A stretch of DNA of 9,120 nt, from assembly GCA_964607575.1 (NCBI GenBank), contig CAZSLS010000245.1, positions 1 through 9,120 on the forward strand. The letters are read 5' to 3'. The position numbers were made by a program, and so were the translations under genes. Below the pieces are notes generated by a model. The model had not been told where the DNA came from. It saw only the letters and a program-made list of their open reading frames with translations, and ran no database searches. Below are positions 1 to 7,401 of the stretch, one piece after another. How positions within the stretch are numbered: the stretch's first letter is position 1; each line of letters begins with the position of its first letter. Origin of the DNA: BS750m-G57 sp964607575 (GTDB lineage Bacteria; Planctomycetota; Phycisphaerae; SM23-33).

Positions 1-3000
1 CGAACGATGCTCTATTATACCCAAGGACGAAACCTAAACCAGGAAATCCGGGGTAGAATCAGTCCCAGCGGGAAGATGTTGTGCTTCGACGATACTACGG
101 TCTACGGCTACGGGCAGTTCCCCGAATACAGCAAGTGGAGTACGCCGCTGCGATACTCCCTTTTTGCGGTAAACAAGAAGCCCAAGAGCTACAAAGGCGG
201 CACGGCTGATGCGGAACTGCGCAAGACCAGGCCGAACTGGAGAAAGTACCGGACCCTGCGGTGTCCCAAAGTCCAGTTCGATTTCCGCTGGAAGAGCAGA
301 GTTCCGCTGCGGGCAAAGGCCATCGTCAAGACAGCGGACGTGCTGTTCCTGGCCGGGCCGGAAGATGTGCTGGACGAAGAGAAGATATTCTCTGATCCGA
401 ATAGTGAATCAAACAAGACTTTGCTCCGGAAGCAGAACGAGTTGCTAAACTCGCAGAAGAGAGGCAAGCTCCTGGCCGTTTCGGTGCGCCACGGCGCTGC
501 GAAGCAGAAGATCGACCTGGCGTCGCAACCGGTTTGGGACGGGATGGCCGCGGCGTACGGCAAATTGTTCATGTGCTGCCGGGACGGGTCGGTGGTCGCC
601 CTCGGAGCCGGGAAGAGCAAGGCGCAAGGACGCAGTCGGCCTGAGTCGACTTCAACCACGCGTCGGCGAGATGCGGCCTTGTTCACCGAAGATTTCAATG
701 GGATCAGAGACGGCGGAAACGGCAGACAGTGGCAAACTAACCTGCCGCTGAAACACTCCGCCGGTCTTAGCGGCTGGACAAAGGCGGGGCACAATTCCAT
801 TCATGGCGTGCAACACGCTGACGGGGATTGGGCTCTTCAGTTGGTCGGCTCGGCAGGCCGAGACAATGTGCTTACGCTGAACGTCGGTTTTTCCGCAAAC
901 GTCAAGGGGAAGACCTATGTCGTGTCGTTCGATGCAGGCCCGAGTGTCTGGGCCGCTGGCGGGCAGGCGACAAAAGCGGGCAATCAGTTCTCGATCGAAC
1001 TTCTGCGTGCAGACAACACGGTGCTTGCAGCGAACAACGTTTCGCCCGGCCCATGGGGCGCAAAGCAGGCCTTCTCCAACCGGACGTTCACGTACCGGGG
1101 CGACGGCTCGGGGGGTCTCAGGTTCAGGCTCTCGCCCGTTGATTCAAAAAAGGCTTGCTTCCATGGGGCGATCGACAACCTGCAGGTTTTTGGCTCGGAG
1201 GCGGAAGCCAAAACCGCTGTCCGGAATCGCGCTGCAGCCGGGGAAGAGAGAAAGAAAAGCCGGACACGGCTACTTGAGCAACGCACCCCGCTGGAAAAGG
1301 ACTGGCTGTTTCAGGCCGGAGGCAATCCGACGATCCAGCGCGTGAAACAGGAAATAACCTGGACGCGCCAGTTGGCTGAGCGGATCGGGAAGGCGTCGAA
1401 GACACTCGATTTGAGCGCCGAGTTGAAGCAACTTGGAGAGTTGGAAAAGAAGCTCGGTACTGAAGCGAAGGGGCTTTCGGCCGGTGAACTCTACCTGGCG
1501 GTGCGACGATTGAAACGCACCATAGCCTTCAAGAATCCGGCAGTTGATTTTTCGCAAATCCTGCTTGTTGACAACCCTTATCCAAGCCACCGGCACGAGT
1601 CAGCACATCGTCACGGGTATCGGTCCGTCGGTAAGGGAAGATTGCTGATCCTGGAAGGTCTGAATCCGGATAGTCCGGTAAAGTCATTAGTCCCGGAAAA
1701 ACACGCCGGCCTCCTGTGGCGTCCGGACCTGTCTTTTGACGCGAAAAGAATAGTGTTCTGTCTCATGCCGAGCAAAGACAGATCGTTTCATCTGTATGAA
1801 GTCAACGCTGATGGTACGGGCTTCAAGCAGCTTACGTTCGGGGATTACGATGATCTTGATCCTATCTATCTTCCTGACGGCAAGTTGCTGTTCCCCACGA
1901 CGCGGGGGCACACCTATGTTCGGTGCGGTCCGACCCACCATTCTCCCGTACTGGCCCGGTGCGATGCTGACGGCAAGAACATCTACGTGATTTCCAGGAA
2001 CAACGAACCGGACTACTTGCCCGCCCTGCTGCCTGACGGACGGGTGATATACACGCGATGGGAATATACCGACAAGGAGCAGAAGCGGTTGCAGTCGCTC
2101 TGGACGATGAATCCGGACGGCACGGGCGTGGCGGCCTTTTGGGGCAACCAGAGCGTCTGGCCGGACATACTCGCCGAGCCGCGTCCCATTCCCGGAACCA
2201 AGAAAATCATGTTCACCGGCGTGGGGCATCACAGATGGTTTCAAGGTTCGATCGGCATTATCGACCCGGCCAAGGGCATGAACTATCCCAACGGTCTGAC
2301 CAAGGTAACTCGGGAAATAAGGTGGCCCGAAGTTGGCGACGGTCCAAAGGAAAAGGCAGAGACAGCATCCTATCGCCCCGGGCCCTACGGAGCGTACAAA
2401 ACGCCCTACCCCATCAGCAAAGAGGATTTCCTGGTTTCGATCCTGCAGCCCAGGACAAAGCTGTTTAGCCTGTATTTGATGGATTTATGCGGCAACCGCG
2501 AGTTGATCTACACCGGCAAGCATAATGTCTGGCACGCCATGCCGCTCAAACAGCGCACAAAGCCGCCGGTGATTCCGGATCAGGTGGACTGGCCGAAAAT
2601 AGGACCGAACCAGCCGCCGCTGAAAGACGGGATTCTCTACAGTGCAAATGTATTTGAAGGCGCCCCGCTGCTTCCCAAAGACAAGGTCAAACGCCTCAGG
2701 GTGCTTCAGATTGATCCGAAAACATATACGCCCTGGCGGAAGACTTATCAGCACTCGGGGCCGTCCATTTCCGTTACCCAAGCCGATGGCGTAAAACGCA
2801 TTCTCGGAACAACGCCTGTGGAGGCCGACGGTTCAGTCTGCTTCAAGGCTCCGCCGGGCGCGGCTCTGCATTTCCAACTGTTGGATAAGGAGTACCGCTG
2901 CATACAGACCATGCGGTCGTTTACCGGCGTGATGCCTGGAGAGGCCCGTGGGTGTGTCGGCTGCCATGAAAGTCGCAGTTCCACTCCCGCCAAGGCCGCC

Positions 3001-3687
3001 GGGGGAAATGTCGGGCTCGCCATGCGCCGCGGCCCGCAAGTCCTAACGCCTCCCCCGTGGGGCGCGGAGGTAAGCATTGGCTACGAACGTTTCGTCCAGC
3101 CGGTGCTCGACAAGTACTGCGGCAAGTGTCACCAGGGCGACGGAAAGGCCCGCAAGAAGCTGGATCTGACTCTTCGGCAGTCCAACCTGATCGACCCGGT
3201 CTTCCCCAAGCTCCCACCGCAGTTCAAAGAACCGTACCTGACCCTTGTTGGCGGGGGCAACCACTGGTATCAGCCCGTAAGCAAGAAGTTGCACAACAAG
3301 CATGGCCTGCCCGCTTCCATTTCCGGCTGCCTGATTGTGGAGGGCTACCGAGAGCGAACTCCCGCGGCGCTTGCGACTCTCAAACCGATGACGCACATGT
3401 CGTCGGCGAGCCTGCTGATCAACAGGGCCATGGACGAAAAACACATCAAGGCCAAAATGGACCCGAAAAGCCTTCGCCGCCTGATCGGCTGGGTCGACGC
3501 CAACGGGCCGTATCTGGGCAAAGAAGAGATCCGCCAAATGCCCGACCCAACTCCAAAAGCGCGGGCCAAACTCGTGCCGGTCGTGAGACCGCGATTGAAG
3601 ACGGCGCCGCGAATCAACCGCTTCAATATCCGCCAGGATGGAGACTCAAGCAAAATCTATCTGAACCCAACGGCGGCCAAGAGCTAG
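1..3687 (+). CDS. Multidomain extracytoplasmic haem protein: PQQ-like propeller, jelly roll, PD40 propeller, HZS-alpha-like domain, two CxxCH (5' partial)
   Basis: The first two codons (CGA ACG) precede the first ATG at 7 with no stop, and the protein opens inside a beta-propeller blade, so the true start is probably outside the window. Residues are counted from the ATG at 7 (1226 aa). Residues 1-200 look like the end of a PQQ/BamB-like propeller (WDGMAAAYGKLF, then DGSVVALG). Residues 222-397 look like a jelly-roll, carbohydrate-binding-like module that starts at LFTEDFNGI and ends at IDNLQVFG. Residues 399-514 are charged and helical, possibly coiled coil. Residues 515-870 hold PD40/TolB-like repeats (NADGTGFKQLTFGDYDDLDP, MNPDGTG). 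Residues 875-990 match the hydrazine-synthase-alpha middle-domain style (TPVEADGSVCFKAPPG, then MRSFTGVMPGEARGCVGCHE). CxxCH haem c sites lie at 983-987 and 1038-1042, the second in the planctomycete cytochrome context FVQPVLDKYCGKCH. M1131 is a possible haem ligand (inference). The substrate and role are unknown. This is not evidence of anammox, because paralogues of this type are widespread in planctomycetes. Confidence 0.85.
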   Translation, partial: RTMLYYTQGRNLNQEIRGRISPSGKMLCFDDTTVYGYGQFPEYSKWSTPLRYSLFAVNKKPKSYKGGTADAELRKTRPNWRKYRTLRCPKVQFDFRWKSRVPLRAKAIVKTADVLFLAGPEDVLDEEKIFSDPNSESNKTLLRKQNELLNSQKRGKLLAVSVRHGAAKQKIDLASQPVWDGMAAAYGKLFMCCRDGSVVALGAGKSKAQGRSRPESTSTTRRRDAALFTEDFNGIRDGGNGRQWQTNLPLKHSAGLSGWTKAGHNSIHGVQHADGDWALQLVGSAGRDNVLTLNVGFSANVKGKTYVVSFDAGPSVWAAGGQATKAGNQFSIELLRADNTVLAANNVSPGPWGAKQAFSNRTFTYRGDGSGGLRFRLSPVDSKKACFHGAIDNLQVFGSEAEAKTAVRNRAAAGEERKKSRTRLLEQRTPLEKDWLFQAGGNPTIQRVKQEITWTRQLAERIGKASKTLDLSAELKQLGELEKKLGTEAKGLSAGELYLAVRRLKRTIAFKNPAVDFSQILLVDNPYPSHRHESAHRHGYRSVGKGRLLILEGLNPDSPVKSLVPEKHAGLLWRPDLSFDAKRIVFCLMPSKDRSFHLYEVNADGTGFKQLTFGDYDDLDPIYLPDGKLLFPTTRGHTYVRCGPTHHSPVLARCDADGKNIYVISRNNEPDYLPALLPDGRVIYTRWEYTDKEQKRLQSLWTMNPDGTGVAAFWGNQSVWPDILAEPRPIPGTKKIMFTGVGHHRWFQGSIGIIDPAKGMNYPNGLTKVTREIRWPEVGDGPKEKAETASYRPGPYGAYKTPYPISKEDFLVSILQPRTKLFSLYLMDLCGNRELIYTGKHNVWHAMPLKQRTKPPVIPDQVDWPKIGPNQPPLKDGILYSANVFEGAPLLPKDKVKRLRVLQIDPKTYTPWRKTYQHSGPSISVTQADGVKRILGTTPVEADGSVCFKAPPGAALHFQLLDKEYRCIQTMRSFTGVMPGEARGCVGCHESRSSTPAKAAGGNVGLAMRRGPQVLTPPPWGAEVSIGYERFVQPVLDKYCGKCHQGDGKARKKLDLTLRQSNLIDPVFPKLPPQFKEPYLTLVGGGNHWYQPVSKKLHNKHGLPASISGCLIVEGYRERTPAALATLKPMTHMSSASLLINRAMDEKHIKAKMDPKSLRRLIGWVDANGPYLGKEEIRQMPDPTPKARAKLVPVVRPRLKTAPRINRFNIRQDGDSSKIYLNPTAAKS
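2953..2967 (+). other. Haem c attachment site 1 (CVGCH)
   Basis: Codons 983-987 of the large haem protein encode Cys-Val-Gly-Cys-His, followed by Glu. The site lies just after the conserved-looking stretch MRSFTGVMPGEARG, which is the usual context of the CxxCH in hydrazine-synthase-alpha-like domains. Covalent haem attachment would require export and a cytochrome c maturation system, which cannot be seen here. Confidence 0.75.
3118..3132 (+). other. Haem c attachment site 2 (CGKCH)
   Basis: Codons 1038-1042 encode Cys-Gly-Lys-Cys-His, preceded by YERFVQPVLDKY. This is the standard entry into planctomycete-type cytochrome c domains (..VxPVLxxxCxxCH). It is the second of two CxxCH motifs in the visible protein. 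Confidence 0.8.
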
Positions 3688-3694
3688 AAAGCTC
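3681..3694. terminator. Short perfect hairpin spanning both convergent stop codons
   Basis: GAGCT (3681-3685), a 4-base AGAA loop and AGCTC (3690-3694) form a perfect 5-bp inverted repeat. It covers the TAG of the rightward haem gene (3685-3687) and most of the TGA of the leftward FAD gene (3693-3695). There is no U-tract on either strand, so an intrinsic terminator is only a weak possibility. It may simply be chance. Confidence 0.2.
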
Positions 3695-6600
3695 ACCGTT
3701 TCTGGCGCACCTTCGGCGATGGCGTCAATCTCCCATCCAGCGCCGCTCTGGCGTAGGCGGCGAAATGGCCGTGAACATCGCGAGTATACGCCTCGAGAAT
3801 CGCACGGGCCTTGCCTTTGCGGTCACCGCAGTCCAACAGCAATGCAGCCAGGAGCACTTCCCTGAATTTGGCGTTGAGCCCCGCGTTTGTCGTCGCACGC
3901 TTGGAGACGCGGCGCGGTGAGTGCGGCTTGGCCTGAGGCCGGTAATAGTCAGCTAACTCCGCGTGTCCCGCCATGCCGGACTTGTCGAGCAACTCCGCCA
4001 GGGGAACAGCCAACGAGGAATCACGGTTCATGCGCAACGCGATGCAGATGGCCTTAACGTGAGACAGATCGCTCCGCCCGTCAAGCAACTTGAGCTTCTC
4101 AAGCAACGCCGGCACGGCCTTGGCCTTTCGCGTGAATCCCAGCGCGATGACCAGCCGGTCGACCTCTGTGAAGGTGTTGGCTGTTTCACGCTTCGAACTC
4201 ATGCTGTAGCCTTTACCCCACGTCTTGCTCTCTTTAACGGCTTTCAGCAGCGTCTGCAGGCCTGAATCGTCACCGAGGACACCGAGGACAAGGGCGTAGT
4301 TGAGTTTCTCGTCGGGGCCGCTGGCGCCGCGGTGGGCGGCCGCCAGTAGCGGAATGGATCGGCGGGGATGGGACATGACCGCCGCCAGCGCCGAATAGGT
4401 CCGGTCGTGGCTGTCGCGTTTCTGGTTGATCTCGATCTTGAGTTCCTTCAGCGCCGCGACGGCCTCTTTGAGCCTTCCAGTACTGAGCGGATACGAGTCG
4501 GTGTCGCTGAGCACGCGCTGTTCCAGCACGCCCTTCTTAACCAGTTTCTTCTGCAGAGCTTTGATGTCGACCTTGCGGACATCCGTTCGGCCGGCGGCCG
4601 CCAAGGCCGCCGCAGTCCCCGCAGCATAGCCCTGGTTCTCCAGGTCCGCCTGCATTCGGACCAACGTCATGGCGTCCCGATCGGCGCTGGCCCCCAGCCC
4701 GGTCACAAGCAGGCCCTCAATGCCCTTGGGAATCAGGCAGCGGTAGGGCAGATCGCAGACATAGGCGGGCCCTTTCATGTCCTTGACCAGCAGCATCTCC
4801 GTTGTGGGAAACGCCCCGGCGTCGAAATTGCTCAGGTGGTGACTGATCGTGTCCGGATATGTTCGCCCGTTGAGGATGTCGGACGTCTTCAGGAAATACT
4901 CGCCAACAACTCGCCGTCGCTCGCGACTATCTATCAGTTGTCCGCCGTCGTAAGAATCAGATCGGCGCTGCCTGCCCCATAGCAGGAGATGCCTGCGATC
5001 GAACAGATCCGTATCGTCGGCCATTGTGTAAGCGGTGTTGACGTATCTCGCGCCCAGATCGCGGTGGGGATACCCCGCCACTTGCACTGAAAGGTCGCCC
5101 AGTCTTGAAATGCTGTACTGAGTCTCCGCGCCGGCGGCGGCTGCTATGTCGGCATTGCCCGTGCTGTCGATTACCGTCTTTGCCAGCACCACCCCGCGTC
5201 CGAACGGTCCAGCCACGACCACACCGACCACTTTGCGACCGTCGACAACCGCGCCGCAACCAAAGCAGTTGAACCAGATCTCGCCGCCGGATTTCAATAC
5301 TTCCCGTCGCAGCCATTCGGCCTTGGCGGACGGATCCCACGAGCCGCCAAGCTGCTTGCCGACTTCCCTCGCGTAGCCGTTCCGCAACGTGTTCGGCGCA
5401 GAACCGGCGCTGATGTACTTTGGGCTCACATAACCGGGCTTCATCTCCTTGCCCTCGCCGCTGCGATAGCCGTACCAGTACTTGCTGATAAGCCCGGCCG
5501 TACCCACGCCGCCCAGCTCATCGAGATACTCGATGACAAGCGTCCTGGCTCCGTTCCTGCCGGCCGCGATCGCGGCGGGCGCTCCGGACGTGCCCCCGCC
5601 TACGACCACAACGTCGAACTTGCCCAGAACGGGCAAGCCGCGCGGGCTCAAGGTGACTTTCGGCTTGTCACGAAATCGAACGCCACTCTGATGCTCCCGG
5701 ATCGACAATCGCGCCGGCTTGGCATCGGTGCTGCGGACATCGATCCGGCGGGATCTGGTTGAATTGGCTGCGTCGCCGGCGGCCGCGGCCCCGATACGCT
5801 GGCCGATGACGGCCCACTGAGGCGGGCGCAGCGCTGCTGCCATATGCTCCCGAGGCAGCCCGGCGTAGCCGCTCAGCACGAACCACGACTTCACCCCGGT
5901 CGGTCGGAAGAAATCCAGCTCAATCCGGTCTCCGCCCGGCCAGGCCTTCGGCGCGGCCGGGCTCGCTACGACCGCATCCTGCGGGATGTGGAACAGGCAC
6001 TCCGAAACGTCGGCCACCCCCTTGCCCCAGGTCAGGGACCGTGCTTTATGAAAGGCTTTGCTCAGGGATCTGAATCCAGCGTTTTCCAGATTCATACTGA
6101 GCGTGTACTCGTAGACGGGGAACTCGGTTTTCTTTGATGTGTAGCTGACAGGGAGCTTGCGGCACGACACGCCATTGGCTGGCCTCCCGCCTATCTGGAC
6201 GTACTTGAAATCACTGGCCCGGGCGGTAAATGGCCTGAATTTGGCTTGCGTACACCGCGTTATGGCCGCCTGGTCCGTGGCGTCGATGATCACCTTTGCA
6301 CGGATGATCTGGCGCCCGCTTCGATTCACCATGACCACACCGGCAGGCCTGCCCCCTTCAGCAGCGAAGAGGACGTCAACGGCATAGCAGCCGGTCAGGA
6401 CCTGCACCCCCGCTCCCAGAAGCGCCTTGTCAAGAGCGTTCTTGACCTGCATGGGCGCGGCAACCCGGCTCGCGCCAAAAATCGACCGCGTCAGCGCCGT
6501 TTGGGGTTTCTCGCCCCGCTCAAGCCAAAGCCGCTGGGTCGCGCACAAGTCATATCCGAGATACGGACGCGATGCGATCAGCAGGACACTGGCCCCTTTT

Positions 6601-6794
6601 CCCGCGGCCTCGCAGGCAGCCTCCACGCCCGCGAGAGATCCACCGGCAACCAGGACATCCACATCATACGCCACAGGCAAGGTCGCAGACGTCTCGACGA
6701 CTATCTCGCCGTCCATCGCTCCGGCCGCCGCGGCCGAGCCGCCGCTTCCCAGAAGCAGAATCATGGACGCCAGTATGCATATCGCCGTTCTCAT
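3693..6794 (-). CDS. Exported tandem FAD-dependent oxidoreductase with HEAT-like C-terminal repeats
   Basis: A complete 1033-aa protein. The ATG at 6794 is supported by an AAGGGA ribosome site 7 nt upstream and a Sec-type signal peptide (hydrophobic stretch around residues 4-16, then SAAAAGA, with cleavage likely near residue 24). The first Rossmann module starts at residue 46 (VLVAGGSLAGVEAA, Gly51-Gly56). The second starts at 393 (FDVVVVGGGTSGAPAA, G399-x-G-x-x-G404, acidic E422 closing strand 2). The second module also has IDSTGNADIAAAAGA (543-557), and LIPKGIEGLLVTG (687-699) leads into GYAAGTAAALA, typical of the FAD_oxidored family. Residues about 795-1025 are helical HEAT-like repeats. 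The likely role is a flavin-dependent redox reaction outside the cytoplasm; no substrate can be named. The first module lacks the middle glycine (Ser53) and has no acid after LLIA (73-74 region), so only the second module looks fully able to bind FAD. The gene is convergent with the haem protein and divergent from the PEP-CTERM gene, so it is probably monocistronic. Confidence 0.88.
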   Translation of the reverse strand: MRTAICILASMILLLGSGGSAAAAGAMDGEIVVETSATLPVAYDVDVLVAGGSLAGVEAACEAAGKGASVLLIASRPYLGYDLCATQRLWLERGEKPQTALTRSIFGASRVAAPMQVKNALDKALLGAGVQVLTGCYAVDVLFAAEGGRPAGVVMVNRSGRQIIRAKVIIDATDQAAITRCTQAKFRPFTARASDFKYVQIGGRPANGVSCRKLPVSYTSKKTEFPVYEYTLSMNLENAGFRSLSKAFHKARSLTWGKGVADVSECLFHIPQDAVVASPAAPKAWPGGDRIELDFFRPTGVKSWFVLSGYAGLPREHMAAALRPPQWAVIGQRIGAAAAGDAANSTRSRRIDVRSTDAKPARLSIREHQSGVRFRDKPKVTLSPRGLPVLGKFDVVVVGGGTSGAPAAIAAGRNGARTLVIEYLDELGGVGTAGLISKYWYGYRSGEGKEMKPGYVSPKYISAGSAPNTLRNGYAREVGKQLGGSWDPSAKAEWLRREVLKSGGEIWFNCFGCGAVVDGRKVVGVVVAGPFGRGVVLAKTVIDSTGNADIAAAAGAETQYSISRLGDLSVQVAGYPHRDLGARYVNTAYTMADDTDLFDRRHLLLWGRQRRSDSYDGGQLIDSRERRRVVGEYFLKTSDILNGRTYPDTISHHLSNFDAGAFPTTEMLLVKDMKGPAYVCDLPYRCLIPKGIEGLLVTGLGASADRDAMTLVRMQADLENQGYAAGTAAALAAAGRTDVRKVDIKALQKKLVKKGVLEQRVLSDTDSYPLSTGRLKEAVAALKELKIEINQKRDSHDRTYSALAAVMSHPRRSIPLLAAAHRGASGPDEKLNYALVLGVLGDDSGLQTLLKAVKESKTWGKGYSMSSKRETANTFTEVDRLVIALGFTRKAKAVPALLEKLKLLDGRSDLSHVKAICIALRMNRDSSLAVPLAELLDKSGMAGHAELADYYRPQAKPHSPRRVSKRATTNAGLNAKFREVLLAALLLDCGDRKGKARAILEAYTRDVHGHFAAYARAALDGRLTPSPKVRQKR

Positions 6795-6801
6795 TGTGCT
6801 G

Positions 6802-6807
6802 TCCCTT
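6802..6807 (-). promoter_or_regulatory. Ribosome binding site of the FAD oxidoreductase gene
   Basis: On the minus strand AAGGGA stands 7 nt before the ATG at 6794. It supports this start over internal methionines and fits with the signal peptide that begins there. Confidence 0.6.
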
Positions 6808-6831
6808 ACAAGCCGGTGGGCAATCCAGATG

Positions 6832-6859
6832 ATTGTATCCGATGCGGTGCGCTGGACAA
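6832..6859 (-). promoter_or_regulatory. Candidate sigma-70 promoter for the FAD oxidoreductase gene
   Basis: Read on the minus strand, TTGTCC (6859-6854) is followed by 16 nt and then TACAAT (6837-6832). The -10 box matches the consensus at 5 of 6 positions and the -35 box at 4 of 6. Transcription would begin near 6825, giving a leader of about 30 nt that includes the AAGGGA site. The call is based on consensus match only. Confidence 0.45.
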
Positions 6860-6863
6860 GCTG

Positions 6864-6930
6864 AATCTAGCCTCTGGGCGGCTCTGTGTGTGACTAGATT
6901 TCCTGGCGGAGATCTTTTCACACACAGAGC
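6864..6930. repeat. Two interleaved inverted repeats (A-B-A'-B'), pseudoknot-like
   Basis: AATCTAG (6864-6870) is the exact reverse complement of CTAGATT (6894-6900). GCTCTGTGTGTGA (6881-6893) is the exact reverse complement of TCACACACAGAGC (6918-6930). The arms occur in the order A, B, A', B', with B and A' directly adjacent, which is the topology of an H-type RNA pseudoknot. The first connecting loop is 10 nt and the last is 17 nt. The 13-bp arm is long enough that chance is unlikely in a short intergenic region. The function is unknown. It could be an RNA structure on either strand, a regulator binding site, or the end of a repeat element. Confidence 0.6.
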
Positions 6931-6933
6931 AGT

Positions 6934-7041
6934 AGAAAGTAGTGAGGAGAAAGTAGAGCAAAACAACAACATCAACGGCCTAACCAACGTTGAGCAACAT
7001 AGCGATTTCTACTGCGGTCCACTTTCTACTCTCTACTTTCT
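6934..7041. repeat. 24-bp imperfect terminal inverted repeats flanking a 60-nt core (MITE-like or RNA hairpin)
   Basis: Positions 6934-6957 and the reverse complement of 7018-7041 agree at 21 of 24 positions. Both arms are purine/pyrimidine-biased and built from AGAAAGTAG units; the left arm carries two units, at 6934-6942 and 6948-6956. A further perfect 10-bp pairing, GCAGTAGAAA (6929-6938) with TTTCTACTGC (7006-7015), competes with the 24-bp pairing. No target-site duplication is visible next to the arms and no coding sequence lies between them. A non-autonomous mobile repeat or a small structured RNA are both possible. Confidence 0.55.
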
Positions 7042-7228
7042 GGGAGGCGCCAGATGATCGTTCTTACACCAAGATTTAACCAAGCCACAAAAACTAGTCA
7101 CACATGCGGCGGGCCATGGGTTCGAAGTTCGCCTTTCCAGACCGGGGCTGACGCGGAAAGTGCGCTCCAGTTTCCCCTTAAGTGGTCAACAATCGCTTTA
7201 TCGCAAATAGCTCATAGTTGGGTTTGGC
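7042..7228. other. Intergenic stretch without recognisable features
   Basis: This part of the divergent region lies between the inverted-repeat cluster and the rightward promoter. The short open frames here have no recognisable protein character. A TTCGAA palindrome sits near 7121, but I see no strong stem, tRNA cloverleaf or known riboswitch motif. Confidence 0.5.
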
Positions 7229-7257
7229 TTGACAAATCCTGAGCGATGCAGTATATA
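7229..7257 (+). promoter_or_regulatory. Near-consensus sigma-70 promoter for the PEP-CTERM gene
   Basis: TTGACA (7229-7234) matches the -35 consensus at all six positions. After 17 nt comes TATATA (7252-7257), a 4/6 match to TATAAT in an AT run (TATATATAAA). Spacing and boxes are close to ideal. Transcription would start near 7264 and leave a leader of about 225 nt before the chosen start codon at 7489. Confidence 0.65.
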
Positions 7258-7265
7258 TAAAGAAC

Positions 7266-7322
7266 GCTGCCGTGAGCCGGCGGCCAACGGGAACCGCCCG
7301 CTTGAGGAGAAGCGGCGCGGTT
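7266..7322 (+). promoter_or_regulatory. Two GC-rich leader hairpins, the second exposing GAGGAG in its loop
   Basis: Just after the predicted transcription start, GCTGCC (7266-7271) can pair with GGCGGC (7279-7284) through one G-U. AACCGCCCGCTT (7292-7303) can pair with AAGCGGCGCGGTT (7310-7322) over 12 bp with a single bulged base. The 6-nt loop of the second hairpin is GAGGAG (7304-7309), a good ribosome-site sequence 11 nt before an in-frame TTG (7321) and 17 nt before ATG (7327). I do not recognise it as a named riboswitch class. Confidence 0.4.
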
Positions 7323-7401
7323 GAATATGAAGAGGGATTTGAGCGTTCTGCTCACCGTATCATCTCCCTGGTGTTTTGCGTCCAGGTTTTTGTATGTGCA
7401 T

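Noticed and set aside
1687..2244. Antisense frame of 185 codons inside the haem protein gene
   Set aside because: It lies wholly within the PD40-propeller coding sequence, and no recognisable protein family is seen.
1..3687. Hydrazine synthase subunit alpha, hence an anammox organism
   Set aside because: Only the middle-domain style and CxxCH sites match. The fused propellers and binding module, and the lack of neighbouring hydrazine synthase subunits, argue for a general planctomycete paralogue.
3057..3920. A 287-codon rightward frame crossing the gene 1/gene 2 junction
   Set aside because: It overlaps two well-supported genes in other frames, is rich in Arg/Gln/Pro as expected of a GC-rich shadow frame, and shows no domain.
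6246..6893. Rightward frame of 215 codons opposite the FAD gene start
   Set aside because: It is antisense to the signal peptide and first Rossmann domain of a clear gene, has no family signature, and its end lies in the inverted repeats.
7110..7140. tRNA-like T-arm (GGGTTCGAAG)
   Set aside because: There are no matching acceptor, D or anticodon stems around it; TTCGAA is a simple palindrome.
7222..7245. Sigma-54 promoter, as described for some PEP-CTERM genes
   Set aside because: The GG and GC elements are separated by about 15 nt instead of the required 10, while a sigma-70 pair fits with ideal spacing.
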